Positions 32,929-40,040 of a stretch of DNA of 48,403 nucleotides are shown here, piece by piece (positions within the stretch are counted from its first letter, which is position 1; every line of letters begins with the position of its first letter). A model generated the notes under the pieces. It searched no databases. It had not been told where the DNA came from and worked only from the letters and a program-made list of their open reading frames with translations. Location of the stretch: assembly GCF_002160305.1 (NCBI RefSeq), contig NZ_NFKI01000026.1, forward strand, positions 1 through 48,403, in the 5' to 3' direction. This DNA comes from Pseudoflavonifractor sp. An184. GTDB taxonomy: Bacteria > Bacillota > Clostridia > Oscillospirales > Oscillospiraceae. A program made the translations under genes and the position numbers.

Positions 32929-33372
32929 TCAGCCGATGGCGATGGTCGTGCTCTTGGGCAGCTCCTTCTTCTCCTGCTTGGGCAGGGAGATCTTCAGGAT
33001 GCCGTCCTCGTACTTGGCCGAGATCTGCTCGGGCTGGATATCGCCCACGTAGAAGCTCCGGCTCATGGCGCCGGCGTAGCGCTCCTGACGGATATACTTG
33101 CCCTCCTTGTCCTTCTGGTCCTTGTCCAGGCCCTTGGAGGCGCTGATGGTCAGGTAGCCGTCCTTCAGGTCCACGTCGATCTCGTCCTTCTTGAAGCCGG
33201 GCAGGTCGATGTCCACCTCATAGGTGTTCTCGGTCTCCCGCACGTCGGTCTTCATCAGGTTCTTGGCGTGCTTGCCATACAGAGGATTGCGGCCGCCCCA
33301 CACGGGGAAGCGCATAAAGTCATCGTCAAAGAAATCATCAAACAAACTTTCACCAAACATGCTGGGCAACAT
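32929..33372 (-). CDS. hsp20: Small heat shock protein, Hsp20/alpha-crystallin family
   Basis: The 147-residue chaperone has an Asp/Phe-rich N-terminus (FDDFFDDDFMRFP), an alpha-crystallin domain (TDVRETENTYEVDIDLPGFK through KYEDGILKISLPK) and a C-terminal tail with the TIAI variant of the I-x-I/V anchor. It binds unfolding proteins to stop aggregation. A CIRCE element overlaps its promoter, so HrcA should repress it. The ATG at 33372 lies about 85 bases after the predicted transcription start. Confidence 0.95.
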   Translation of the reverse strand: MLPSMFGESLFDDFFDDDFMRFPVWGGRNPLYGKHAKNLMKTDVRETENTYEVDIDLPGFKKDEIDVDLKDGYLTISASKGLDKDQKDKEGKYIRQERYAGAMSRSFYVGDIQPEQISAKYEDGILKISLPKQEKKELPKSTTIAIG

Positions 33373-33461
33373 AAGTCATTCCTCCATTCTTCGCACTTAT
33401 TTCTTGCCCTGCGGGGGGAGCCGCATCTTCTCATCCGGCCCCTCTCTCTTGGAACAACTAT

Positions 33462-33504
33462 GTTATAGCACGTTGAATTAGCACTGTCAAGCGGAGAGTG
33501 CTAA
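33462..33504 (-). promoter_or_regulatory. CIRCE operator over the hsp20 promoter
   Basis: TTAGCACTG, 9 bases, GAGTGCTAA at 33478-33504 is a CIRCE element with one mismatch to the 9-9-9 consensus. On the minus strand TTGACA (33485-33490) and TATAAC (33462-33467) are spaced by 17 bases, so bound HrcA would cover the -35. Confidence 0.95.
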
Positions 33505-33579
33505 AATTCATAAAAGAAGCAAAGTTTGTTCACAAATTATACGATTTTTCCAACTGTGCCTTATATCTTTCCCCTTTTT

Positions 33580-35040
33580 TTACATTTCTTCCCGCGCCGC
33601 GCCCCCCGCCGCGGCGGCCAGCGCGGCGTCCTGCCGCCCCTCCGCGCGCTCCAGGTCCTCAAAGTCCCCCAGGGCCCGCAGGTCCACATGGGAGGCGTCC
33701 ACCCCTGCGTCCGGGTGCTCCGCCCGCTGGGCCAGGGTGGAGGGGAAGGTCCCCTCCAGCTGTCCCCGGACGCTTTCGGAGCGCAGGCGGCACACCTCCA
33801 GCAGGGTATCCACCGCCAGCAGGTGGTCCTCATAGGAGCAGAAGGCAGTGGGGTCGGCCTCCACATAGGGGGCGATGAGGGCCTGCGTCTCCCGGATGAC
33901 CGCCTCACACCGTCCGCTCTCCAGGTACTCCGCCAGGAACTGGCCGAAATAGGCGTGGTACCGGGCAAAATATTCGTCGTTCTTCATCAGGTTGTGGTAG
34001 AGGGGCCGCTCCAGCATGGTCTCTCCCCGGGCGGGGGTGTTGATGGGCCAGTTGAGGAGCACGTCGGGGTCCCGGATGGGGTCGGTCATCCCCAGGGCGT
34101 AGGTGCCGAAGGCCAGATTGTAGTCCCAGGGCAGGATGGAGAGCACCCCGTCCTCCTCATAGAGGAAGTAGTTGTGGCCCGTGTGACCCAGATAGCTGTC
34201 CCAGTTCATCACGAACACCTGCACCACAAAGTACCGCAGCACCTCGTCCACATTCACCGCCGTCTCCAGGTCCTCCCCGGAGGCCAGAGTCTTCAGGGCC
34301 TGGATGAGCCGGGCCTGGTCCGCCCCGTCCACATCGAACTTGGCGTTGTCGAAAATGTTGGGATAGCGCTCCGGGCCGCCGCCCGCATAGCGCAGGGCCA
34401 CGTCGGCGTTCTCGGCGTTCAGGGAGGTGTAGTCCGGCTTGTAGAGCTGCCCGTGGTCCGCCCCGAAATTCCGCCGGGCAAAGGCCTCCTCTGGCTCCTC
34501 AATGGCCAGGAACAGCCCCCAGGGGGAGCCGTTCACCGTCACCCACACGAAGCTCCGCAGGGGGGCGGGCACCCCCATGTACTCCATCATGTCGTAGACC
34601 AGATAGGTTTTCAGATAGCTGTTGTCCTGAAAGGAGGCGTCCAGGGAGAATTTGTCCAGGCCGTGGTAATTTCCCCCGTCCACATAGTGGTCAAACTCCA
34701 GCTTCAGGCTGTGCCGGGCAAGGCCGTACTCCTCCGTCAGCCGCAGGGAGTTGTTCCCCTTGGCCCGCAGGCCCACCTGGCGGAACTCCTCCCCGTCCAC
34801 GGACACCGTACAGGGGATGTACTCCTCCTCCGGCGCCTCCGCGATAAACTGCGCCCAGTCCTCCGCCTGAATGTCCACGGTGTGGACCCGGCTGTCATCG
34901 AACAGGCGGTATGCATATTCCGGGGCGGCGGAGGCGGGCTGGAGGCCCAGGGCCTCCCCGAAGAAGAGCAGGCCGGTGAGGACCAGGGCCAGTACCATGG
35001 CCAGGGCGCACAGCCGGTCGATCTGTCTGTGGCGGATCAT
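33580..35040 (-). CDS. CotH kinase family protein
   Basis: The 486-residue protein has an N-terminal signal anchor (residues 9-33) and then the CotH fold: VGLRAKGNNSLR near residue 92, LKLEFDHY, the DNSYLKTYLVYDMMEYMGVPAP block, VWVTVNGSPWGLFLAIEE, YKPDY, and the catalytic/metal-binding LSILPWDYNLAFG. CotH is an atypical kinase that phosphorylates spore-coat protein CotB in Bacillus. This copy is outside the membrane by topology. It is the last gene of the SigI operon and starts only five bases after DUF4956. Confidence 0.93.
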   Translation of the reverse strand: MIRHRQIDRLCALAMVLALVLTGLLFFGEALGLQPASAAPEYAYRLFDDSRVHTVDIQAEDWAQFIAEAPEEEYIPCTVSVDGEEFRQVGLRAKGNNSLRLTEEYGLARHSLKLEFDHYVDGGNYHGLDKFSLDASFQDNSYLKTYLVYDMMEYMGVPAPLRSFVWVTVNGSPWGLFLAIEEPEEAFARRNFGADHGQLYKPDYTSLNAENADVALRYAGGGPERYPNIFDNAKFDVDGADQARLIQALKTLASGEDLETAVNVDEVLRYFVVQVFVMNWDSYLGHTGHNYFLYEEDGVLSILPWDYNLAFGTYALGMTDPIRDPDVLLNWPINTPARGETMLERPLYHNLMKNDEYFARYHAYFGQFLAEYLESGRCEAVIRETQALIAPYVEADPTAFCSYEDHLLAVDTLLEVCRLRSESVRGQLEGTFPSTLAQRAEHPDAGVDASHVDLRALGDFEDLERAEGRQDAALAAAAGGAAREEM

Positions 35041-35044
35041 GGTC

Positions 35045-35719
35045 TCAGCCCATGTAGTCCCCGTTGTAGGAGACCAGGACCACGTGGTCCACCCCCGACA
35101 TGGCCCCCAGCTCGTTGACGAAGCCGGTGTCCGCCTCCCGCAGGCGCACCTCGAAGTTCAGCTCGATCTCCCCCGGGGAGACCGCCTTGCTCTTCAGGTT
35201 CAGGCGGCGCACCCGGGCCTCCACCAGGGCGCGGACCTGCTCCTCCTCCCGGGGGGAGGCGCAGCGCACCACCAGAATATAGGGGGACTCCCCGTTCTTC
35301 TGCCGGGAGAACACCAGCAGCACCGCCCCCACAAAGAGGCTCCCCAGCACCGCCAGGGGGATGAGTCCCGCCGCCAGCACGATGCCCGCCGCGATGGACC
35401 AGAACAGGAAGGCGATGTCCATGGGCTCCTTGATGGCGGTGCGGAACCGGACGATGGACAGGGCGCCCACCATGCCCAGGGAGAGGACGATGTTGCTGGT
35501 CACCGCCAGAATGAGCAGGGTGGTGATGAGGGTGAGGGCGATGAGAGTCACCCCGAAGCTGGGGGAGTACATGACCCCGCTGTAACTTCTCTTGTACACC
35601 AGGAAGATGAACAGCCCCAGAAGAAAGGCCAGCACAAGGGCCAGAGCGGTGTCCAGCAGGGAGACGCTGTCCAGCCGCTCCAGAAAGCTGGATTTGAAGA
35701 TGTCCTGAAAGGTGGTCAT
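35045..35719 (-). CDS. DUF4956 membrane protein
   Basis: The 224-residue protein has four to five membrane helices in residues 25-140, with the signature GMVGALSIVRFRTAIKEPMDIAFLFWSIAAG typical of DUF4956 (quoted here across two adjoining halves), and a C-terminal cytoplasmic alpha/beta domain. DUF4956 genes often lie next to VTC polyphosphate-polymerase and CotH genes in bacteria, exactly as here. Molecular role unknown; a membrane link for polyphosphate or phosphate transfer is a guess. AAGGAG precedes the ATG at 35719. Confidence 0.9.
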   Translation of the reverse strand: MTTFQDIFKSSFLERLDSVSLLDTALALVLAFLLGLFIFLVYKRSYSGVMYSPSFGVTLIALTLITTLLILAVTSNIVLSLGMVGALSIVRFRTAIKEPMDIAFLFWSIAAGIVLAAGLIPLAVLGSLFVGAVLLVFSRQKNGESPYILVVRCASPREEEQVRALVEARVRRLNLKSKAVSPGEIELNFEVRLREADTGFVNELGAMSGVDHVVLVSYNGDYMG

Positions 35720-35743
35720 GGGAAGGCCACTCCTTACCTTAAT

Positions 35744-36412
35744 TTAGTCGTACCGGCGGCACAGGGCGTACTTGGAACAGGCGGCCGCCCTGCGGTTGGG
35801 GATCTGGACGGCCATACGCACCAGATCGGGCAGAAAGGCGTCGTACTTGACCTCCAGCACCGTGAGGCCGGAGAGGGGCTTGAGGAAGAACCGCTCCGGG
35901 CGGAAAAAATCCAGCGGGCTCAGCCCGGTGCGGACCTCCCGGTCCAGGGTGATGCGCACATTGCCGGGGGCGTACAGAAATGCCTCCCGGTCGTAGCAGA
36001 CCGCCGTCCGGGGGGCCAGGAGGCTCCCCCGCAGCTTGTGGTACAGCTCGGCCAGCAGGGGCTCCTCCCGCTCCAGAAGGAAGTCCGGCTCTCCGGCCAG
36101 CAGCCGCTCCCCCTCCTCCCGGGAGAGGCGGGCGGAGCGCTTGCCGCACAGGCCGTTCACCTTGAACTTCTTCTCCAGCTTCAGCCAGTTGGGATCATCT
36201 CCGTAGTACCGCAGGCGGAACTTCTCCCGGCGGTCCACCCCGTCCAGCTTCTCCCGGAGGGCGGCGTCATAGGGGGTGTCCAAATACAGGCTGGTCACCC
36301 GGTAGGAGCCGTCCGCCCCCGCGTGCTTATCGTGGGGAAACAGGCGGCGCAGCCGCCCGGAGAGCACCAGATCCTCCGGGGGAGAGATCTGGTGCTTGAG
36401 CTCGTGGCGCAT
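35744..36412 (-). CDS. VTC domain polyphosphate polymerase-like protein
   Basis: The protein has 222 residues from the ATG at 36412; the longer upstream frame reads into the Asp-rich gene in another frame and is rejected. The VTC tunnel-fold motifs are present: RHELKHQ at the start, TSLYLDTPYD, KFRLRYYG, KLEKKFKVNGLCGKRSA (basic residues that bind polyphosphate), ITLDREVRTG, and LEVKYDAFLP (metal-ligand Glu). In yeast Vtc4 this domain makes polyphosphate from ATP. The start is 11 bases after the lipoprotein stop with no strong ribosome site, so coupling is likely. Confidence 0.9.
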   Translation of the reverse strand: MRHELKHQISPPEDLVLSGRLRRLFPHDKHAGADGSYRVTSLYLDTPYDAALREKLDGVDRREKFRLRYYGDDPNWLKLEKKFKVNGLCGKRSARLSREEGERLLAGEPDFLLEREEPLLAELYHKLRGSLLAPRTAVCYDREAFLYAPGNVRITLDREVRTGLSPLDFFRPERFFLKPLSGLTVLEVKYDAFLPDLVRMAVQIPNRRAAACSKYALCRRYD

Positions 36413-36422
36413 TGGGGCGGGC

Positions 36423-37673
36423 TCAGTCGTCCCAGTCATCGTCGTCGTCATCGTCGTCCCAATCGTCGTCGTCATCATCGTCCCAGTCGTCGCTGTCACT
36501 GGGGTAGTCGGAGCCGGTGGGGTCCCCGTACCAGTCGTCGTCATCGTAATCGGTGACGCCGTCCGCATTCGGGCCGTAGTCCGTGTCGTCATAGTCGGTC
36601 ACCCCGTCCGCGTTGGGACCGTAGTCGGTGTCGTCGTAGTCAGTGACGCCGTCGTTGTTGGGGCCGTAGTCGGTGTCATCGTAGTCGGTGACCCCGTCGG
36701 CGTTGGGGCCGTAGTCCGTGTCGTCGTAGTCGGTCACCCCGTCGGCGTTGGGGCCATAGTCCGTGTCGTCGTAGTCGGTCACCCCGTCGGCGTTGGGGCC
36801 GTAGTCCGTGTCGTCATAGTCGGTCACCCCGTCCGCGTTGGGGCCGTAATCGGTGTCGTCATAGTTGGCGGCGGGGACAGCGGTCCCGGCAGAGGCATTG
36901 TAGTCGGTGACGCCGTCCCCATAGGGACCGTAGTCGGTGTCGTCGTAGTCCTGGTATTCGGCGTCCATCTCGGTGACCTTGCCGGTGACGGCGTTCACCT
37001 CGTACTCGTACTCCACGCCGTCCATGACAAACTCCACCTCGTACTCCCCGTCGTCCAGGTCGTACTCCTTCTCCACAAACTGGATGTCATCCCGGCCCAG
37101 CTGAGTGGAGAGGATATTCTGGGCGGCGGCGGCGTTGATGTAGCCCTTGTCCCCGTAGGTATCGTCGTAGTCGTCGCTGTCCAGGGCCACGGTCTGGGAG
37201 CCGATCTGGTCGGCCTCCACCACCAGGCGGACGGCCTCGGCCAGCTCGTTCAGGAACTGGTCATTGGGGTAGGCGGAGCCCCGCTCCAGCTTGAGCACGA
37301 TGTTCTTCTCGTGCCCGTCGATGGTGGCGTCAAAGTAGCCCCCGGCGTTGATCTCATCCACCAGCTCCCCCACCACGGTGGCGCAGGGCTTTCCCTCATA
37401 GCCGGTGTAGGAGGCCAGCACCGCTTTTCCGTCCTCATTGAGGCCGGTGAGGGCCACCACATTGCCCACCTTGTCGTAGTCCATCTCGATCTCCGGGTTG
37501 ACGCTGAGCAGCACGGTGCCCACGCTGCCGCCGTCCCCGCTCTGGAGGGCGGACCCGGAGGCGGTTCCGGAGGAGGCCGCCGCTCCGCCGTTCCCACAGG
37601 CGGTCAGAGTGGTCAGGGTCAGGGCGGTCACCAGGGTCAGTCCAAACAGCTTGGCGGTGAAGTTCGTTTTCAT
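36423..37673 (-). CDS. Lipoprotein with RsgI-like domain, PepSY-like segment and Asp-rich repeats
   Basis: The protein has 416 residues from the ATG at 37673 (AAGGAG nine bases upstream). A lipoprotein signal ends LTTLTAC, lipidated Cys26. Residues 50-135 resemble the RsgI extracytoplasmic domain, including the Asn59-Pro60 pair in LLSVNPEIEMDYDKVG and GLNEDGKAVL. A PepSY-like segment (YEVEFVMDGVEYEYEVNAVT) lies near 205-225. Residues about 241-376 hold eight copies of a 15-residue repeat, DTDYGPNADGVTDYD, and the tail is almost pure Asp/Trp. It lacks the RsgI cytoplasmic domain. A SigI-like promoter precedes it. Confidence 0.85.
   Translation of the reverse strand: MKTNFTAKLFGLTLVTALTLTTLTACGNGGAAASSGTASGSALQSGDGGSVGTVLLSVNPEIEMDYDKVGNVVALTGLNEDGKAVLASYTGYEGKPCATVVGELVDEINAGGYFDATIDGHEKNIVLKLERGSAYPNDQFLNELAEAVRLVVEADQIGSQTVALDSDDYDDTYGDKGYINAAAAQNILSTQLGRDDIQFVEKEYDLDDGEYEVEFVMDGVEYEYEVNAVTGKVTEMDAEYQDYDDTDYGPYGDGVTDYNASAGTAVPAANYDDTDYGPNADGVTDYDDTDYGPNADGVTDYDDTDYGPNADGVTDYDDTDYGPNADGVTDYDDTDYGPNNDGVTDYDDTDYGPNADGVTDYDDTDYGPNADGVTDYDDDDWYGDPTGSDYPSDSDDWDDDDDDDWDDDDDDDDWDD
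36547..36951 (-). repeat. Tandem 45-bp coding repeats in the lipoprotein gene
   Basis: Seven contiguous 45-base units plus one separated unit encode DTDYGPNADGVTDYD-type repeats. The units are nearly identical in protein but vary at third positions, suggesting selection on the protein sequence. Confidence 0.9.
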
Positions 37674-37784
37674 AACATTCATCTCCTTAAATTTGTCATG
37701 TCTGTATGAGCTGCCGGTTCCGGGCCAGGGATGGCTCCGCACACGGCGCGCCGGGAATTTCCCGTCTCTCTTTGTTTTACATCC

Positions 37785-37818
37785 GAAGAATACGGGGGCC
37801 GGAGGGAAAAACCGGGGT
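37785..37818 (-). promoter_or_regulatory. Candidate SigI promoter of the lipoprotein gene
   Basis: On the minus strand ACCCC, 19 bases, CGTATTCTTC. The site before sigI has the same two blocks and the same spacing. ACCCC and CGTA resemble the -35 and -10 of SigI promoters known from Bacillus and Clostridium thermocellum. Confidence 0.75.
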
Positions 37819-37846
37819 CGCTGGAAAAAACTTTTTATTTTTTCTG

Positions 37847-38941
37847 TCAGTCGTCATCGTCCCCATCATCGTCGTTTTCGCCGTCATCATCGCGGTCGTC
37901 ATCGTCATCGTCATCCCCGCCGTCGTCCTCCCGGTCCTCATAGTCGGTCACGCCGTCATAGTAGGGGCCGGAGGACGGTTCCGTGTAGTCGGTGATTCCG
38001 TCCGCATTGGGGCCGTAGTCCGTGTCCGCGTAGTCGGTGACCCCGTCCGCGTTGGGGCCGTAGTCCGTGTCGTCGTAGTCGGTCACCCCGTCCGCGTTGG
38101 GGCCGTAGTCCGTGTCCGCATAGTCGGTGACCCCGTCGGCGTTGGGGCCGTAGTCGGTGTCCGCGTAGTCGGTGACCCCGTCGGCGTTGGGGCCGTAATC
38201 TGTGTCATCGTAGTCGGTGATCCCATCCGCACCGGGGCCGTAGTCCGTGTCCTCCTGCCCGCCGGAACCGGCGCTGGGGTCCGCCGCCGTCCCCGGGGTC
38301 TGCTCGGGGACCTGGGGCGTGACCGGCACCACCACCTCCGCCGGCTCCTCCGGAGAGCCGGCGGGCTGCGTCTGATCTGCCGCGCCGCCCAGCTGAATGA
38401 CGATGGCCGCGCCGTACCGCTCCTCCAGCTGAGCCTGGACCTGGGCCTCCTCCCGGGCCTGCCAGTCCGCGTCCGAGCTGCTGACGGTGATGGAGATGGT
38501 GTCCCCATCGGAGAGATAGCCCATGTCGATGGCCCGCTCCACCAGCTCGCCGGCGGCGGTCTCCCGGTCCTTGCCCCGATAGTCGTACCCCTCGATCAGA
38601 TCCTCGCCGTCGGCGTTGAGCCCCTCCAGGTCCAGCACCCGGTCGGTGCGGCTGACGGTCATCTCCACGTCCGGGTTGATCTGGATGCGCAGGGTGCCGT
38701 AGGCGGTGTAGTTGGGCTGGTAGTACCCAAAGAACACCAGGCAGAGGCAGGCGGCCGCGGCGGCCAGCCCGGACAGGGGCTTCCACAGGGCGGGGGCCCT
38801 GGGCCTCGCCTGCCGGAGCTCCACGATGTGCTGGACGGTGTCGCCCACCCGGTATTGCAGGTTGGCCGCCTTGAGGAACCGGCCCTCCTCGTCCAGCACC
38901 ACCGCGTAGGCGGGGTGGGTCTCCATGACCAGATACTTCAT
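37847..38941 (-). CDS. rsgI: RsgI-type anti-sigma factor with Asp-rich repeats
   Basis: The protein has 364 residues from the ATG at 38941 (GGAGGGG upstream). Residues 1-45 form the RsgI N-terminal domain that binds SigI (MKYLVMETHPAYAVVLDEEG). Residues 56-74 are a membrane helix. Residues 82-165 form the conserved extracytoplasmic domain with Asn89-Pro90 in IQINPDVEM, the site of self-cleavage reported for RsgI proteins. Residues about 230-335 carry seven copies of the DTDYGPNADGVTDY repeat, and the end is poly-Asp. It overlaps sigI by 4 bases. Cellulolytic clostridia have carbohydrate-binding modules in place of these repeats. Confidence 0.93.
   Translation of the reverse strand: MKYLVMETHPAYAVVLDEEGRFLKAANLQYRVGDTVQHIVELRQARPRAPALWKPLSGLAAAAACLCLVFFGYYQPNYTAYGTLRIQINPDVEMTVSRTDRVLDLEGLNADGEDLIEGYDYRGKDRETAAGELVERAIDMGYLSDGDTISITVSSSDADWQAREEAQVQAQLEERYGAAIVIQLGGAADQTQPAGSPEEPAEVVVPVTPQVPEQTPGTAADPSAGSGGQEDTDYGPGADGITDYDDTDYGPNADGVTDYADTDYGPNADGVTDYADTDYGPNADGVTDYDDTDYGPNADGVTDYADTDYGPNADGITDYTEPSSGPYYDGVTDYEDREDDGGDDDDDDDRDDDGENDDDGDDDD
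37936..38254 (-). repeat. Tandem 45-bp coding repeats in rsgI
   Basis: Six good and one degenerate unit encode DTDYGPNADGVTDY(A/D). They match the lipoprotein repeats closely, so the two tracts probably arose by duplication or are kept alike by recombination. Confidence 0.9.
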
Positions 38942-39678
38942 TTCCGTTCCCCTCCTCTCCCGGGGCCGATTTGACACAGGTGCCCCCGAATGATTTCATA
39001 TCCGTTGGTGAAGGCCAGCAAAATGGCCACCAGGTACTTCCGGTGCCGCTCCAGGGTCTTCCGCTCCGTACCCGAGCCAAGGGCCAGTTCGTTCATGGGC
39101 AGCTTTCCGGTCTCCGCCACCTTGTTCAGCAGCTCCGGGTTCGCCCGGGCGTAGTCCAGCACCCGGCGGCAGGCGGCCAGCGTCCGGTCCTGGCGTGGGC
39201 AGTTGTCCGCCACATCGGAGAAGGAGAGCCCGAACCGGGCCAGCTGGGCGCCGAACTCCTGGATCTCCGCCTGGCTGGCGGTGCGCTGCTCATAGGCGCC
39301 GATCTCGTCCCGGTGGTCCGGCAGGGCGTCCAGCAGATGCCCGCTCTCCTCGTCGCCCCCGGCGGGCGCGTGGAGGGAGATCACATTCCCGTGGCGGCGC
39401 TCGGTCCGGTAGTGGTCGATGAGCCGGTTTTTGATGGCCCGGGCCGCGTAGGGGAGAAAGGCCCCCCGGTGCTTCTCATAGCTCAGGACCGCCTCGTAAA
39501 AAGCCAGCATGGCGATGCTCAGCTCGTCCTCGTGTCCGTCCTCCGGGGCGGCGTGGATGAATTTTACCGTCTCGCTGCGGATGAACCCCATGTACTGCCC
39601 GATCAGGGCGTCCGCCGCCTCCGGGTCCGTCTTCGCCGCGTACACCTGTCCCACGATGCTGTGTTCCGTGCCTACCAT
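38938..39678 (-). CDS. sigI: RNA polymerase sigma factor SigI
   Basis: The 246-residue protein matches SigI in length and layout. Region 2 is MGFIRSETVKFI with ELSIAMLAFYEAVLSYEKHRGAFLPYAARAIKNRLIDHYR (cited in parts). The C-terminal SigI-specific DNA-binding part includes LPMNELALGSGTERKTLERHRKYLVAILLAFTNGYE (cited in parts). SigI is held at the membrane by RsgI and released by cleavage of RsgI. A promoter of SigI type lies 28-61 bases upstream, so it should amplify its own synthesis. Confidence 0.94.
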   Translation of the reverse strand: MVGTEHSIVGQVYAAKTDPEAADALIGQYMGFIRSETVKFIHAAPEDGHEDELSIAMLAFYEAVLSYEKHRGAFLPYAARAIKNRLIDHYRTERRHGNVISLHAPAGGDEESGHLLDALPDHRDEIGAYEQRTASQAEIQEFGAQLARFGLSFSDVADNCPRQDRTLAACRRVLDYARANPELLNKVAETGKLPMNELALGSGTERKTLERHRKYLVAILLAFTNGYEIIRGHLCQIGPGRGGERK

Positions 39679-39705
39679 ACCCTATCCCTCCATCCCCCTC
39701 CAGCA

Positions 39706-39739
39706 GAAGAATACGGAGCCTCCGCCGGATATTCGGGGT
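39706..39739 (-). promoter_or_regulatory. Candidate autoregulatory SigI promoter
   Basis: On the minus strand ACCCC (39735-39739), 19 bases, CGTATTCTTC (39706-39715). Predicted transcription would start about 25 bases before the sigI ATG. The match with 37785-37818 in both blocks and spacing is the main support. Confidence 0.78.
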
Positions 39740-39933
39740 GGCGCCCTGAAATTTTTCTCAGGGGCGCAACAACCTATTATGACAGTATAGCAGAGCGGGG
39801 ACCGGCCCGCGCTCCTCTCCCTGTCAAATTTTTGTAAAATGTATGTAAAAATGGATGTCGGCATGGGCCGCTGTCCCCCGAGCCCCCCGCCCTGTCTCAG
39901 GCGGATCTGATTCTGCGCAGGTTTTTCCACAAA

Positions 39934-39977
39934 CTGAGCGCCGGACGGAAAGATCAATCTTCCCGTCCGGCGCTCAG
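39934..39977 (-). terminator. Terminator-like hairpin after yitT
   Basis: A 15-bp perfect stem CTGAGCGCCGGACGG with an AT-rich loop. The T-tract on the minus side is poor (TTTGTGG), so efficiency is uncertain. Confidence 0.65.
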
Positions 39978-40040
39978 TCCGTTCCGGTCCTCCCCAGAGG
40001 GAGTCCTCAAATATATCTTTCTCCGCAGGCCCGGGCCGGA

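Noticed and set aside
36413-36592. N-terminal extension of the VTC gene (Thr/Met-rich)
   Set aside because: It reads the Asp-rich lipoprotein tail in another frame; VTC homology begins at the ATG at 36412.
36547-36875. CRISPR-like regular repeats
   Set aside because: The 45-bp units are in-frame coding repeats with no unique spacers and no cas genes nearby.
36396-38974. Two long plus-strand open frames (over 420 codons each) rich in Val and Gly
   Set aside because: They are antisense shadows of the 45-bp repeats in the lipoprotein and rsgI genes; no starts with ribosome sites and no plausible protein.
39784-39827. TATACT and TTGACA upstream of sigI on the minus strand
   Set aside because: The boxes are 32 bases apart, too far for a sigma-A promoter; a separate -10 use cannot be excluded.
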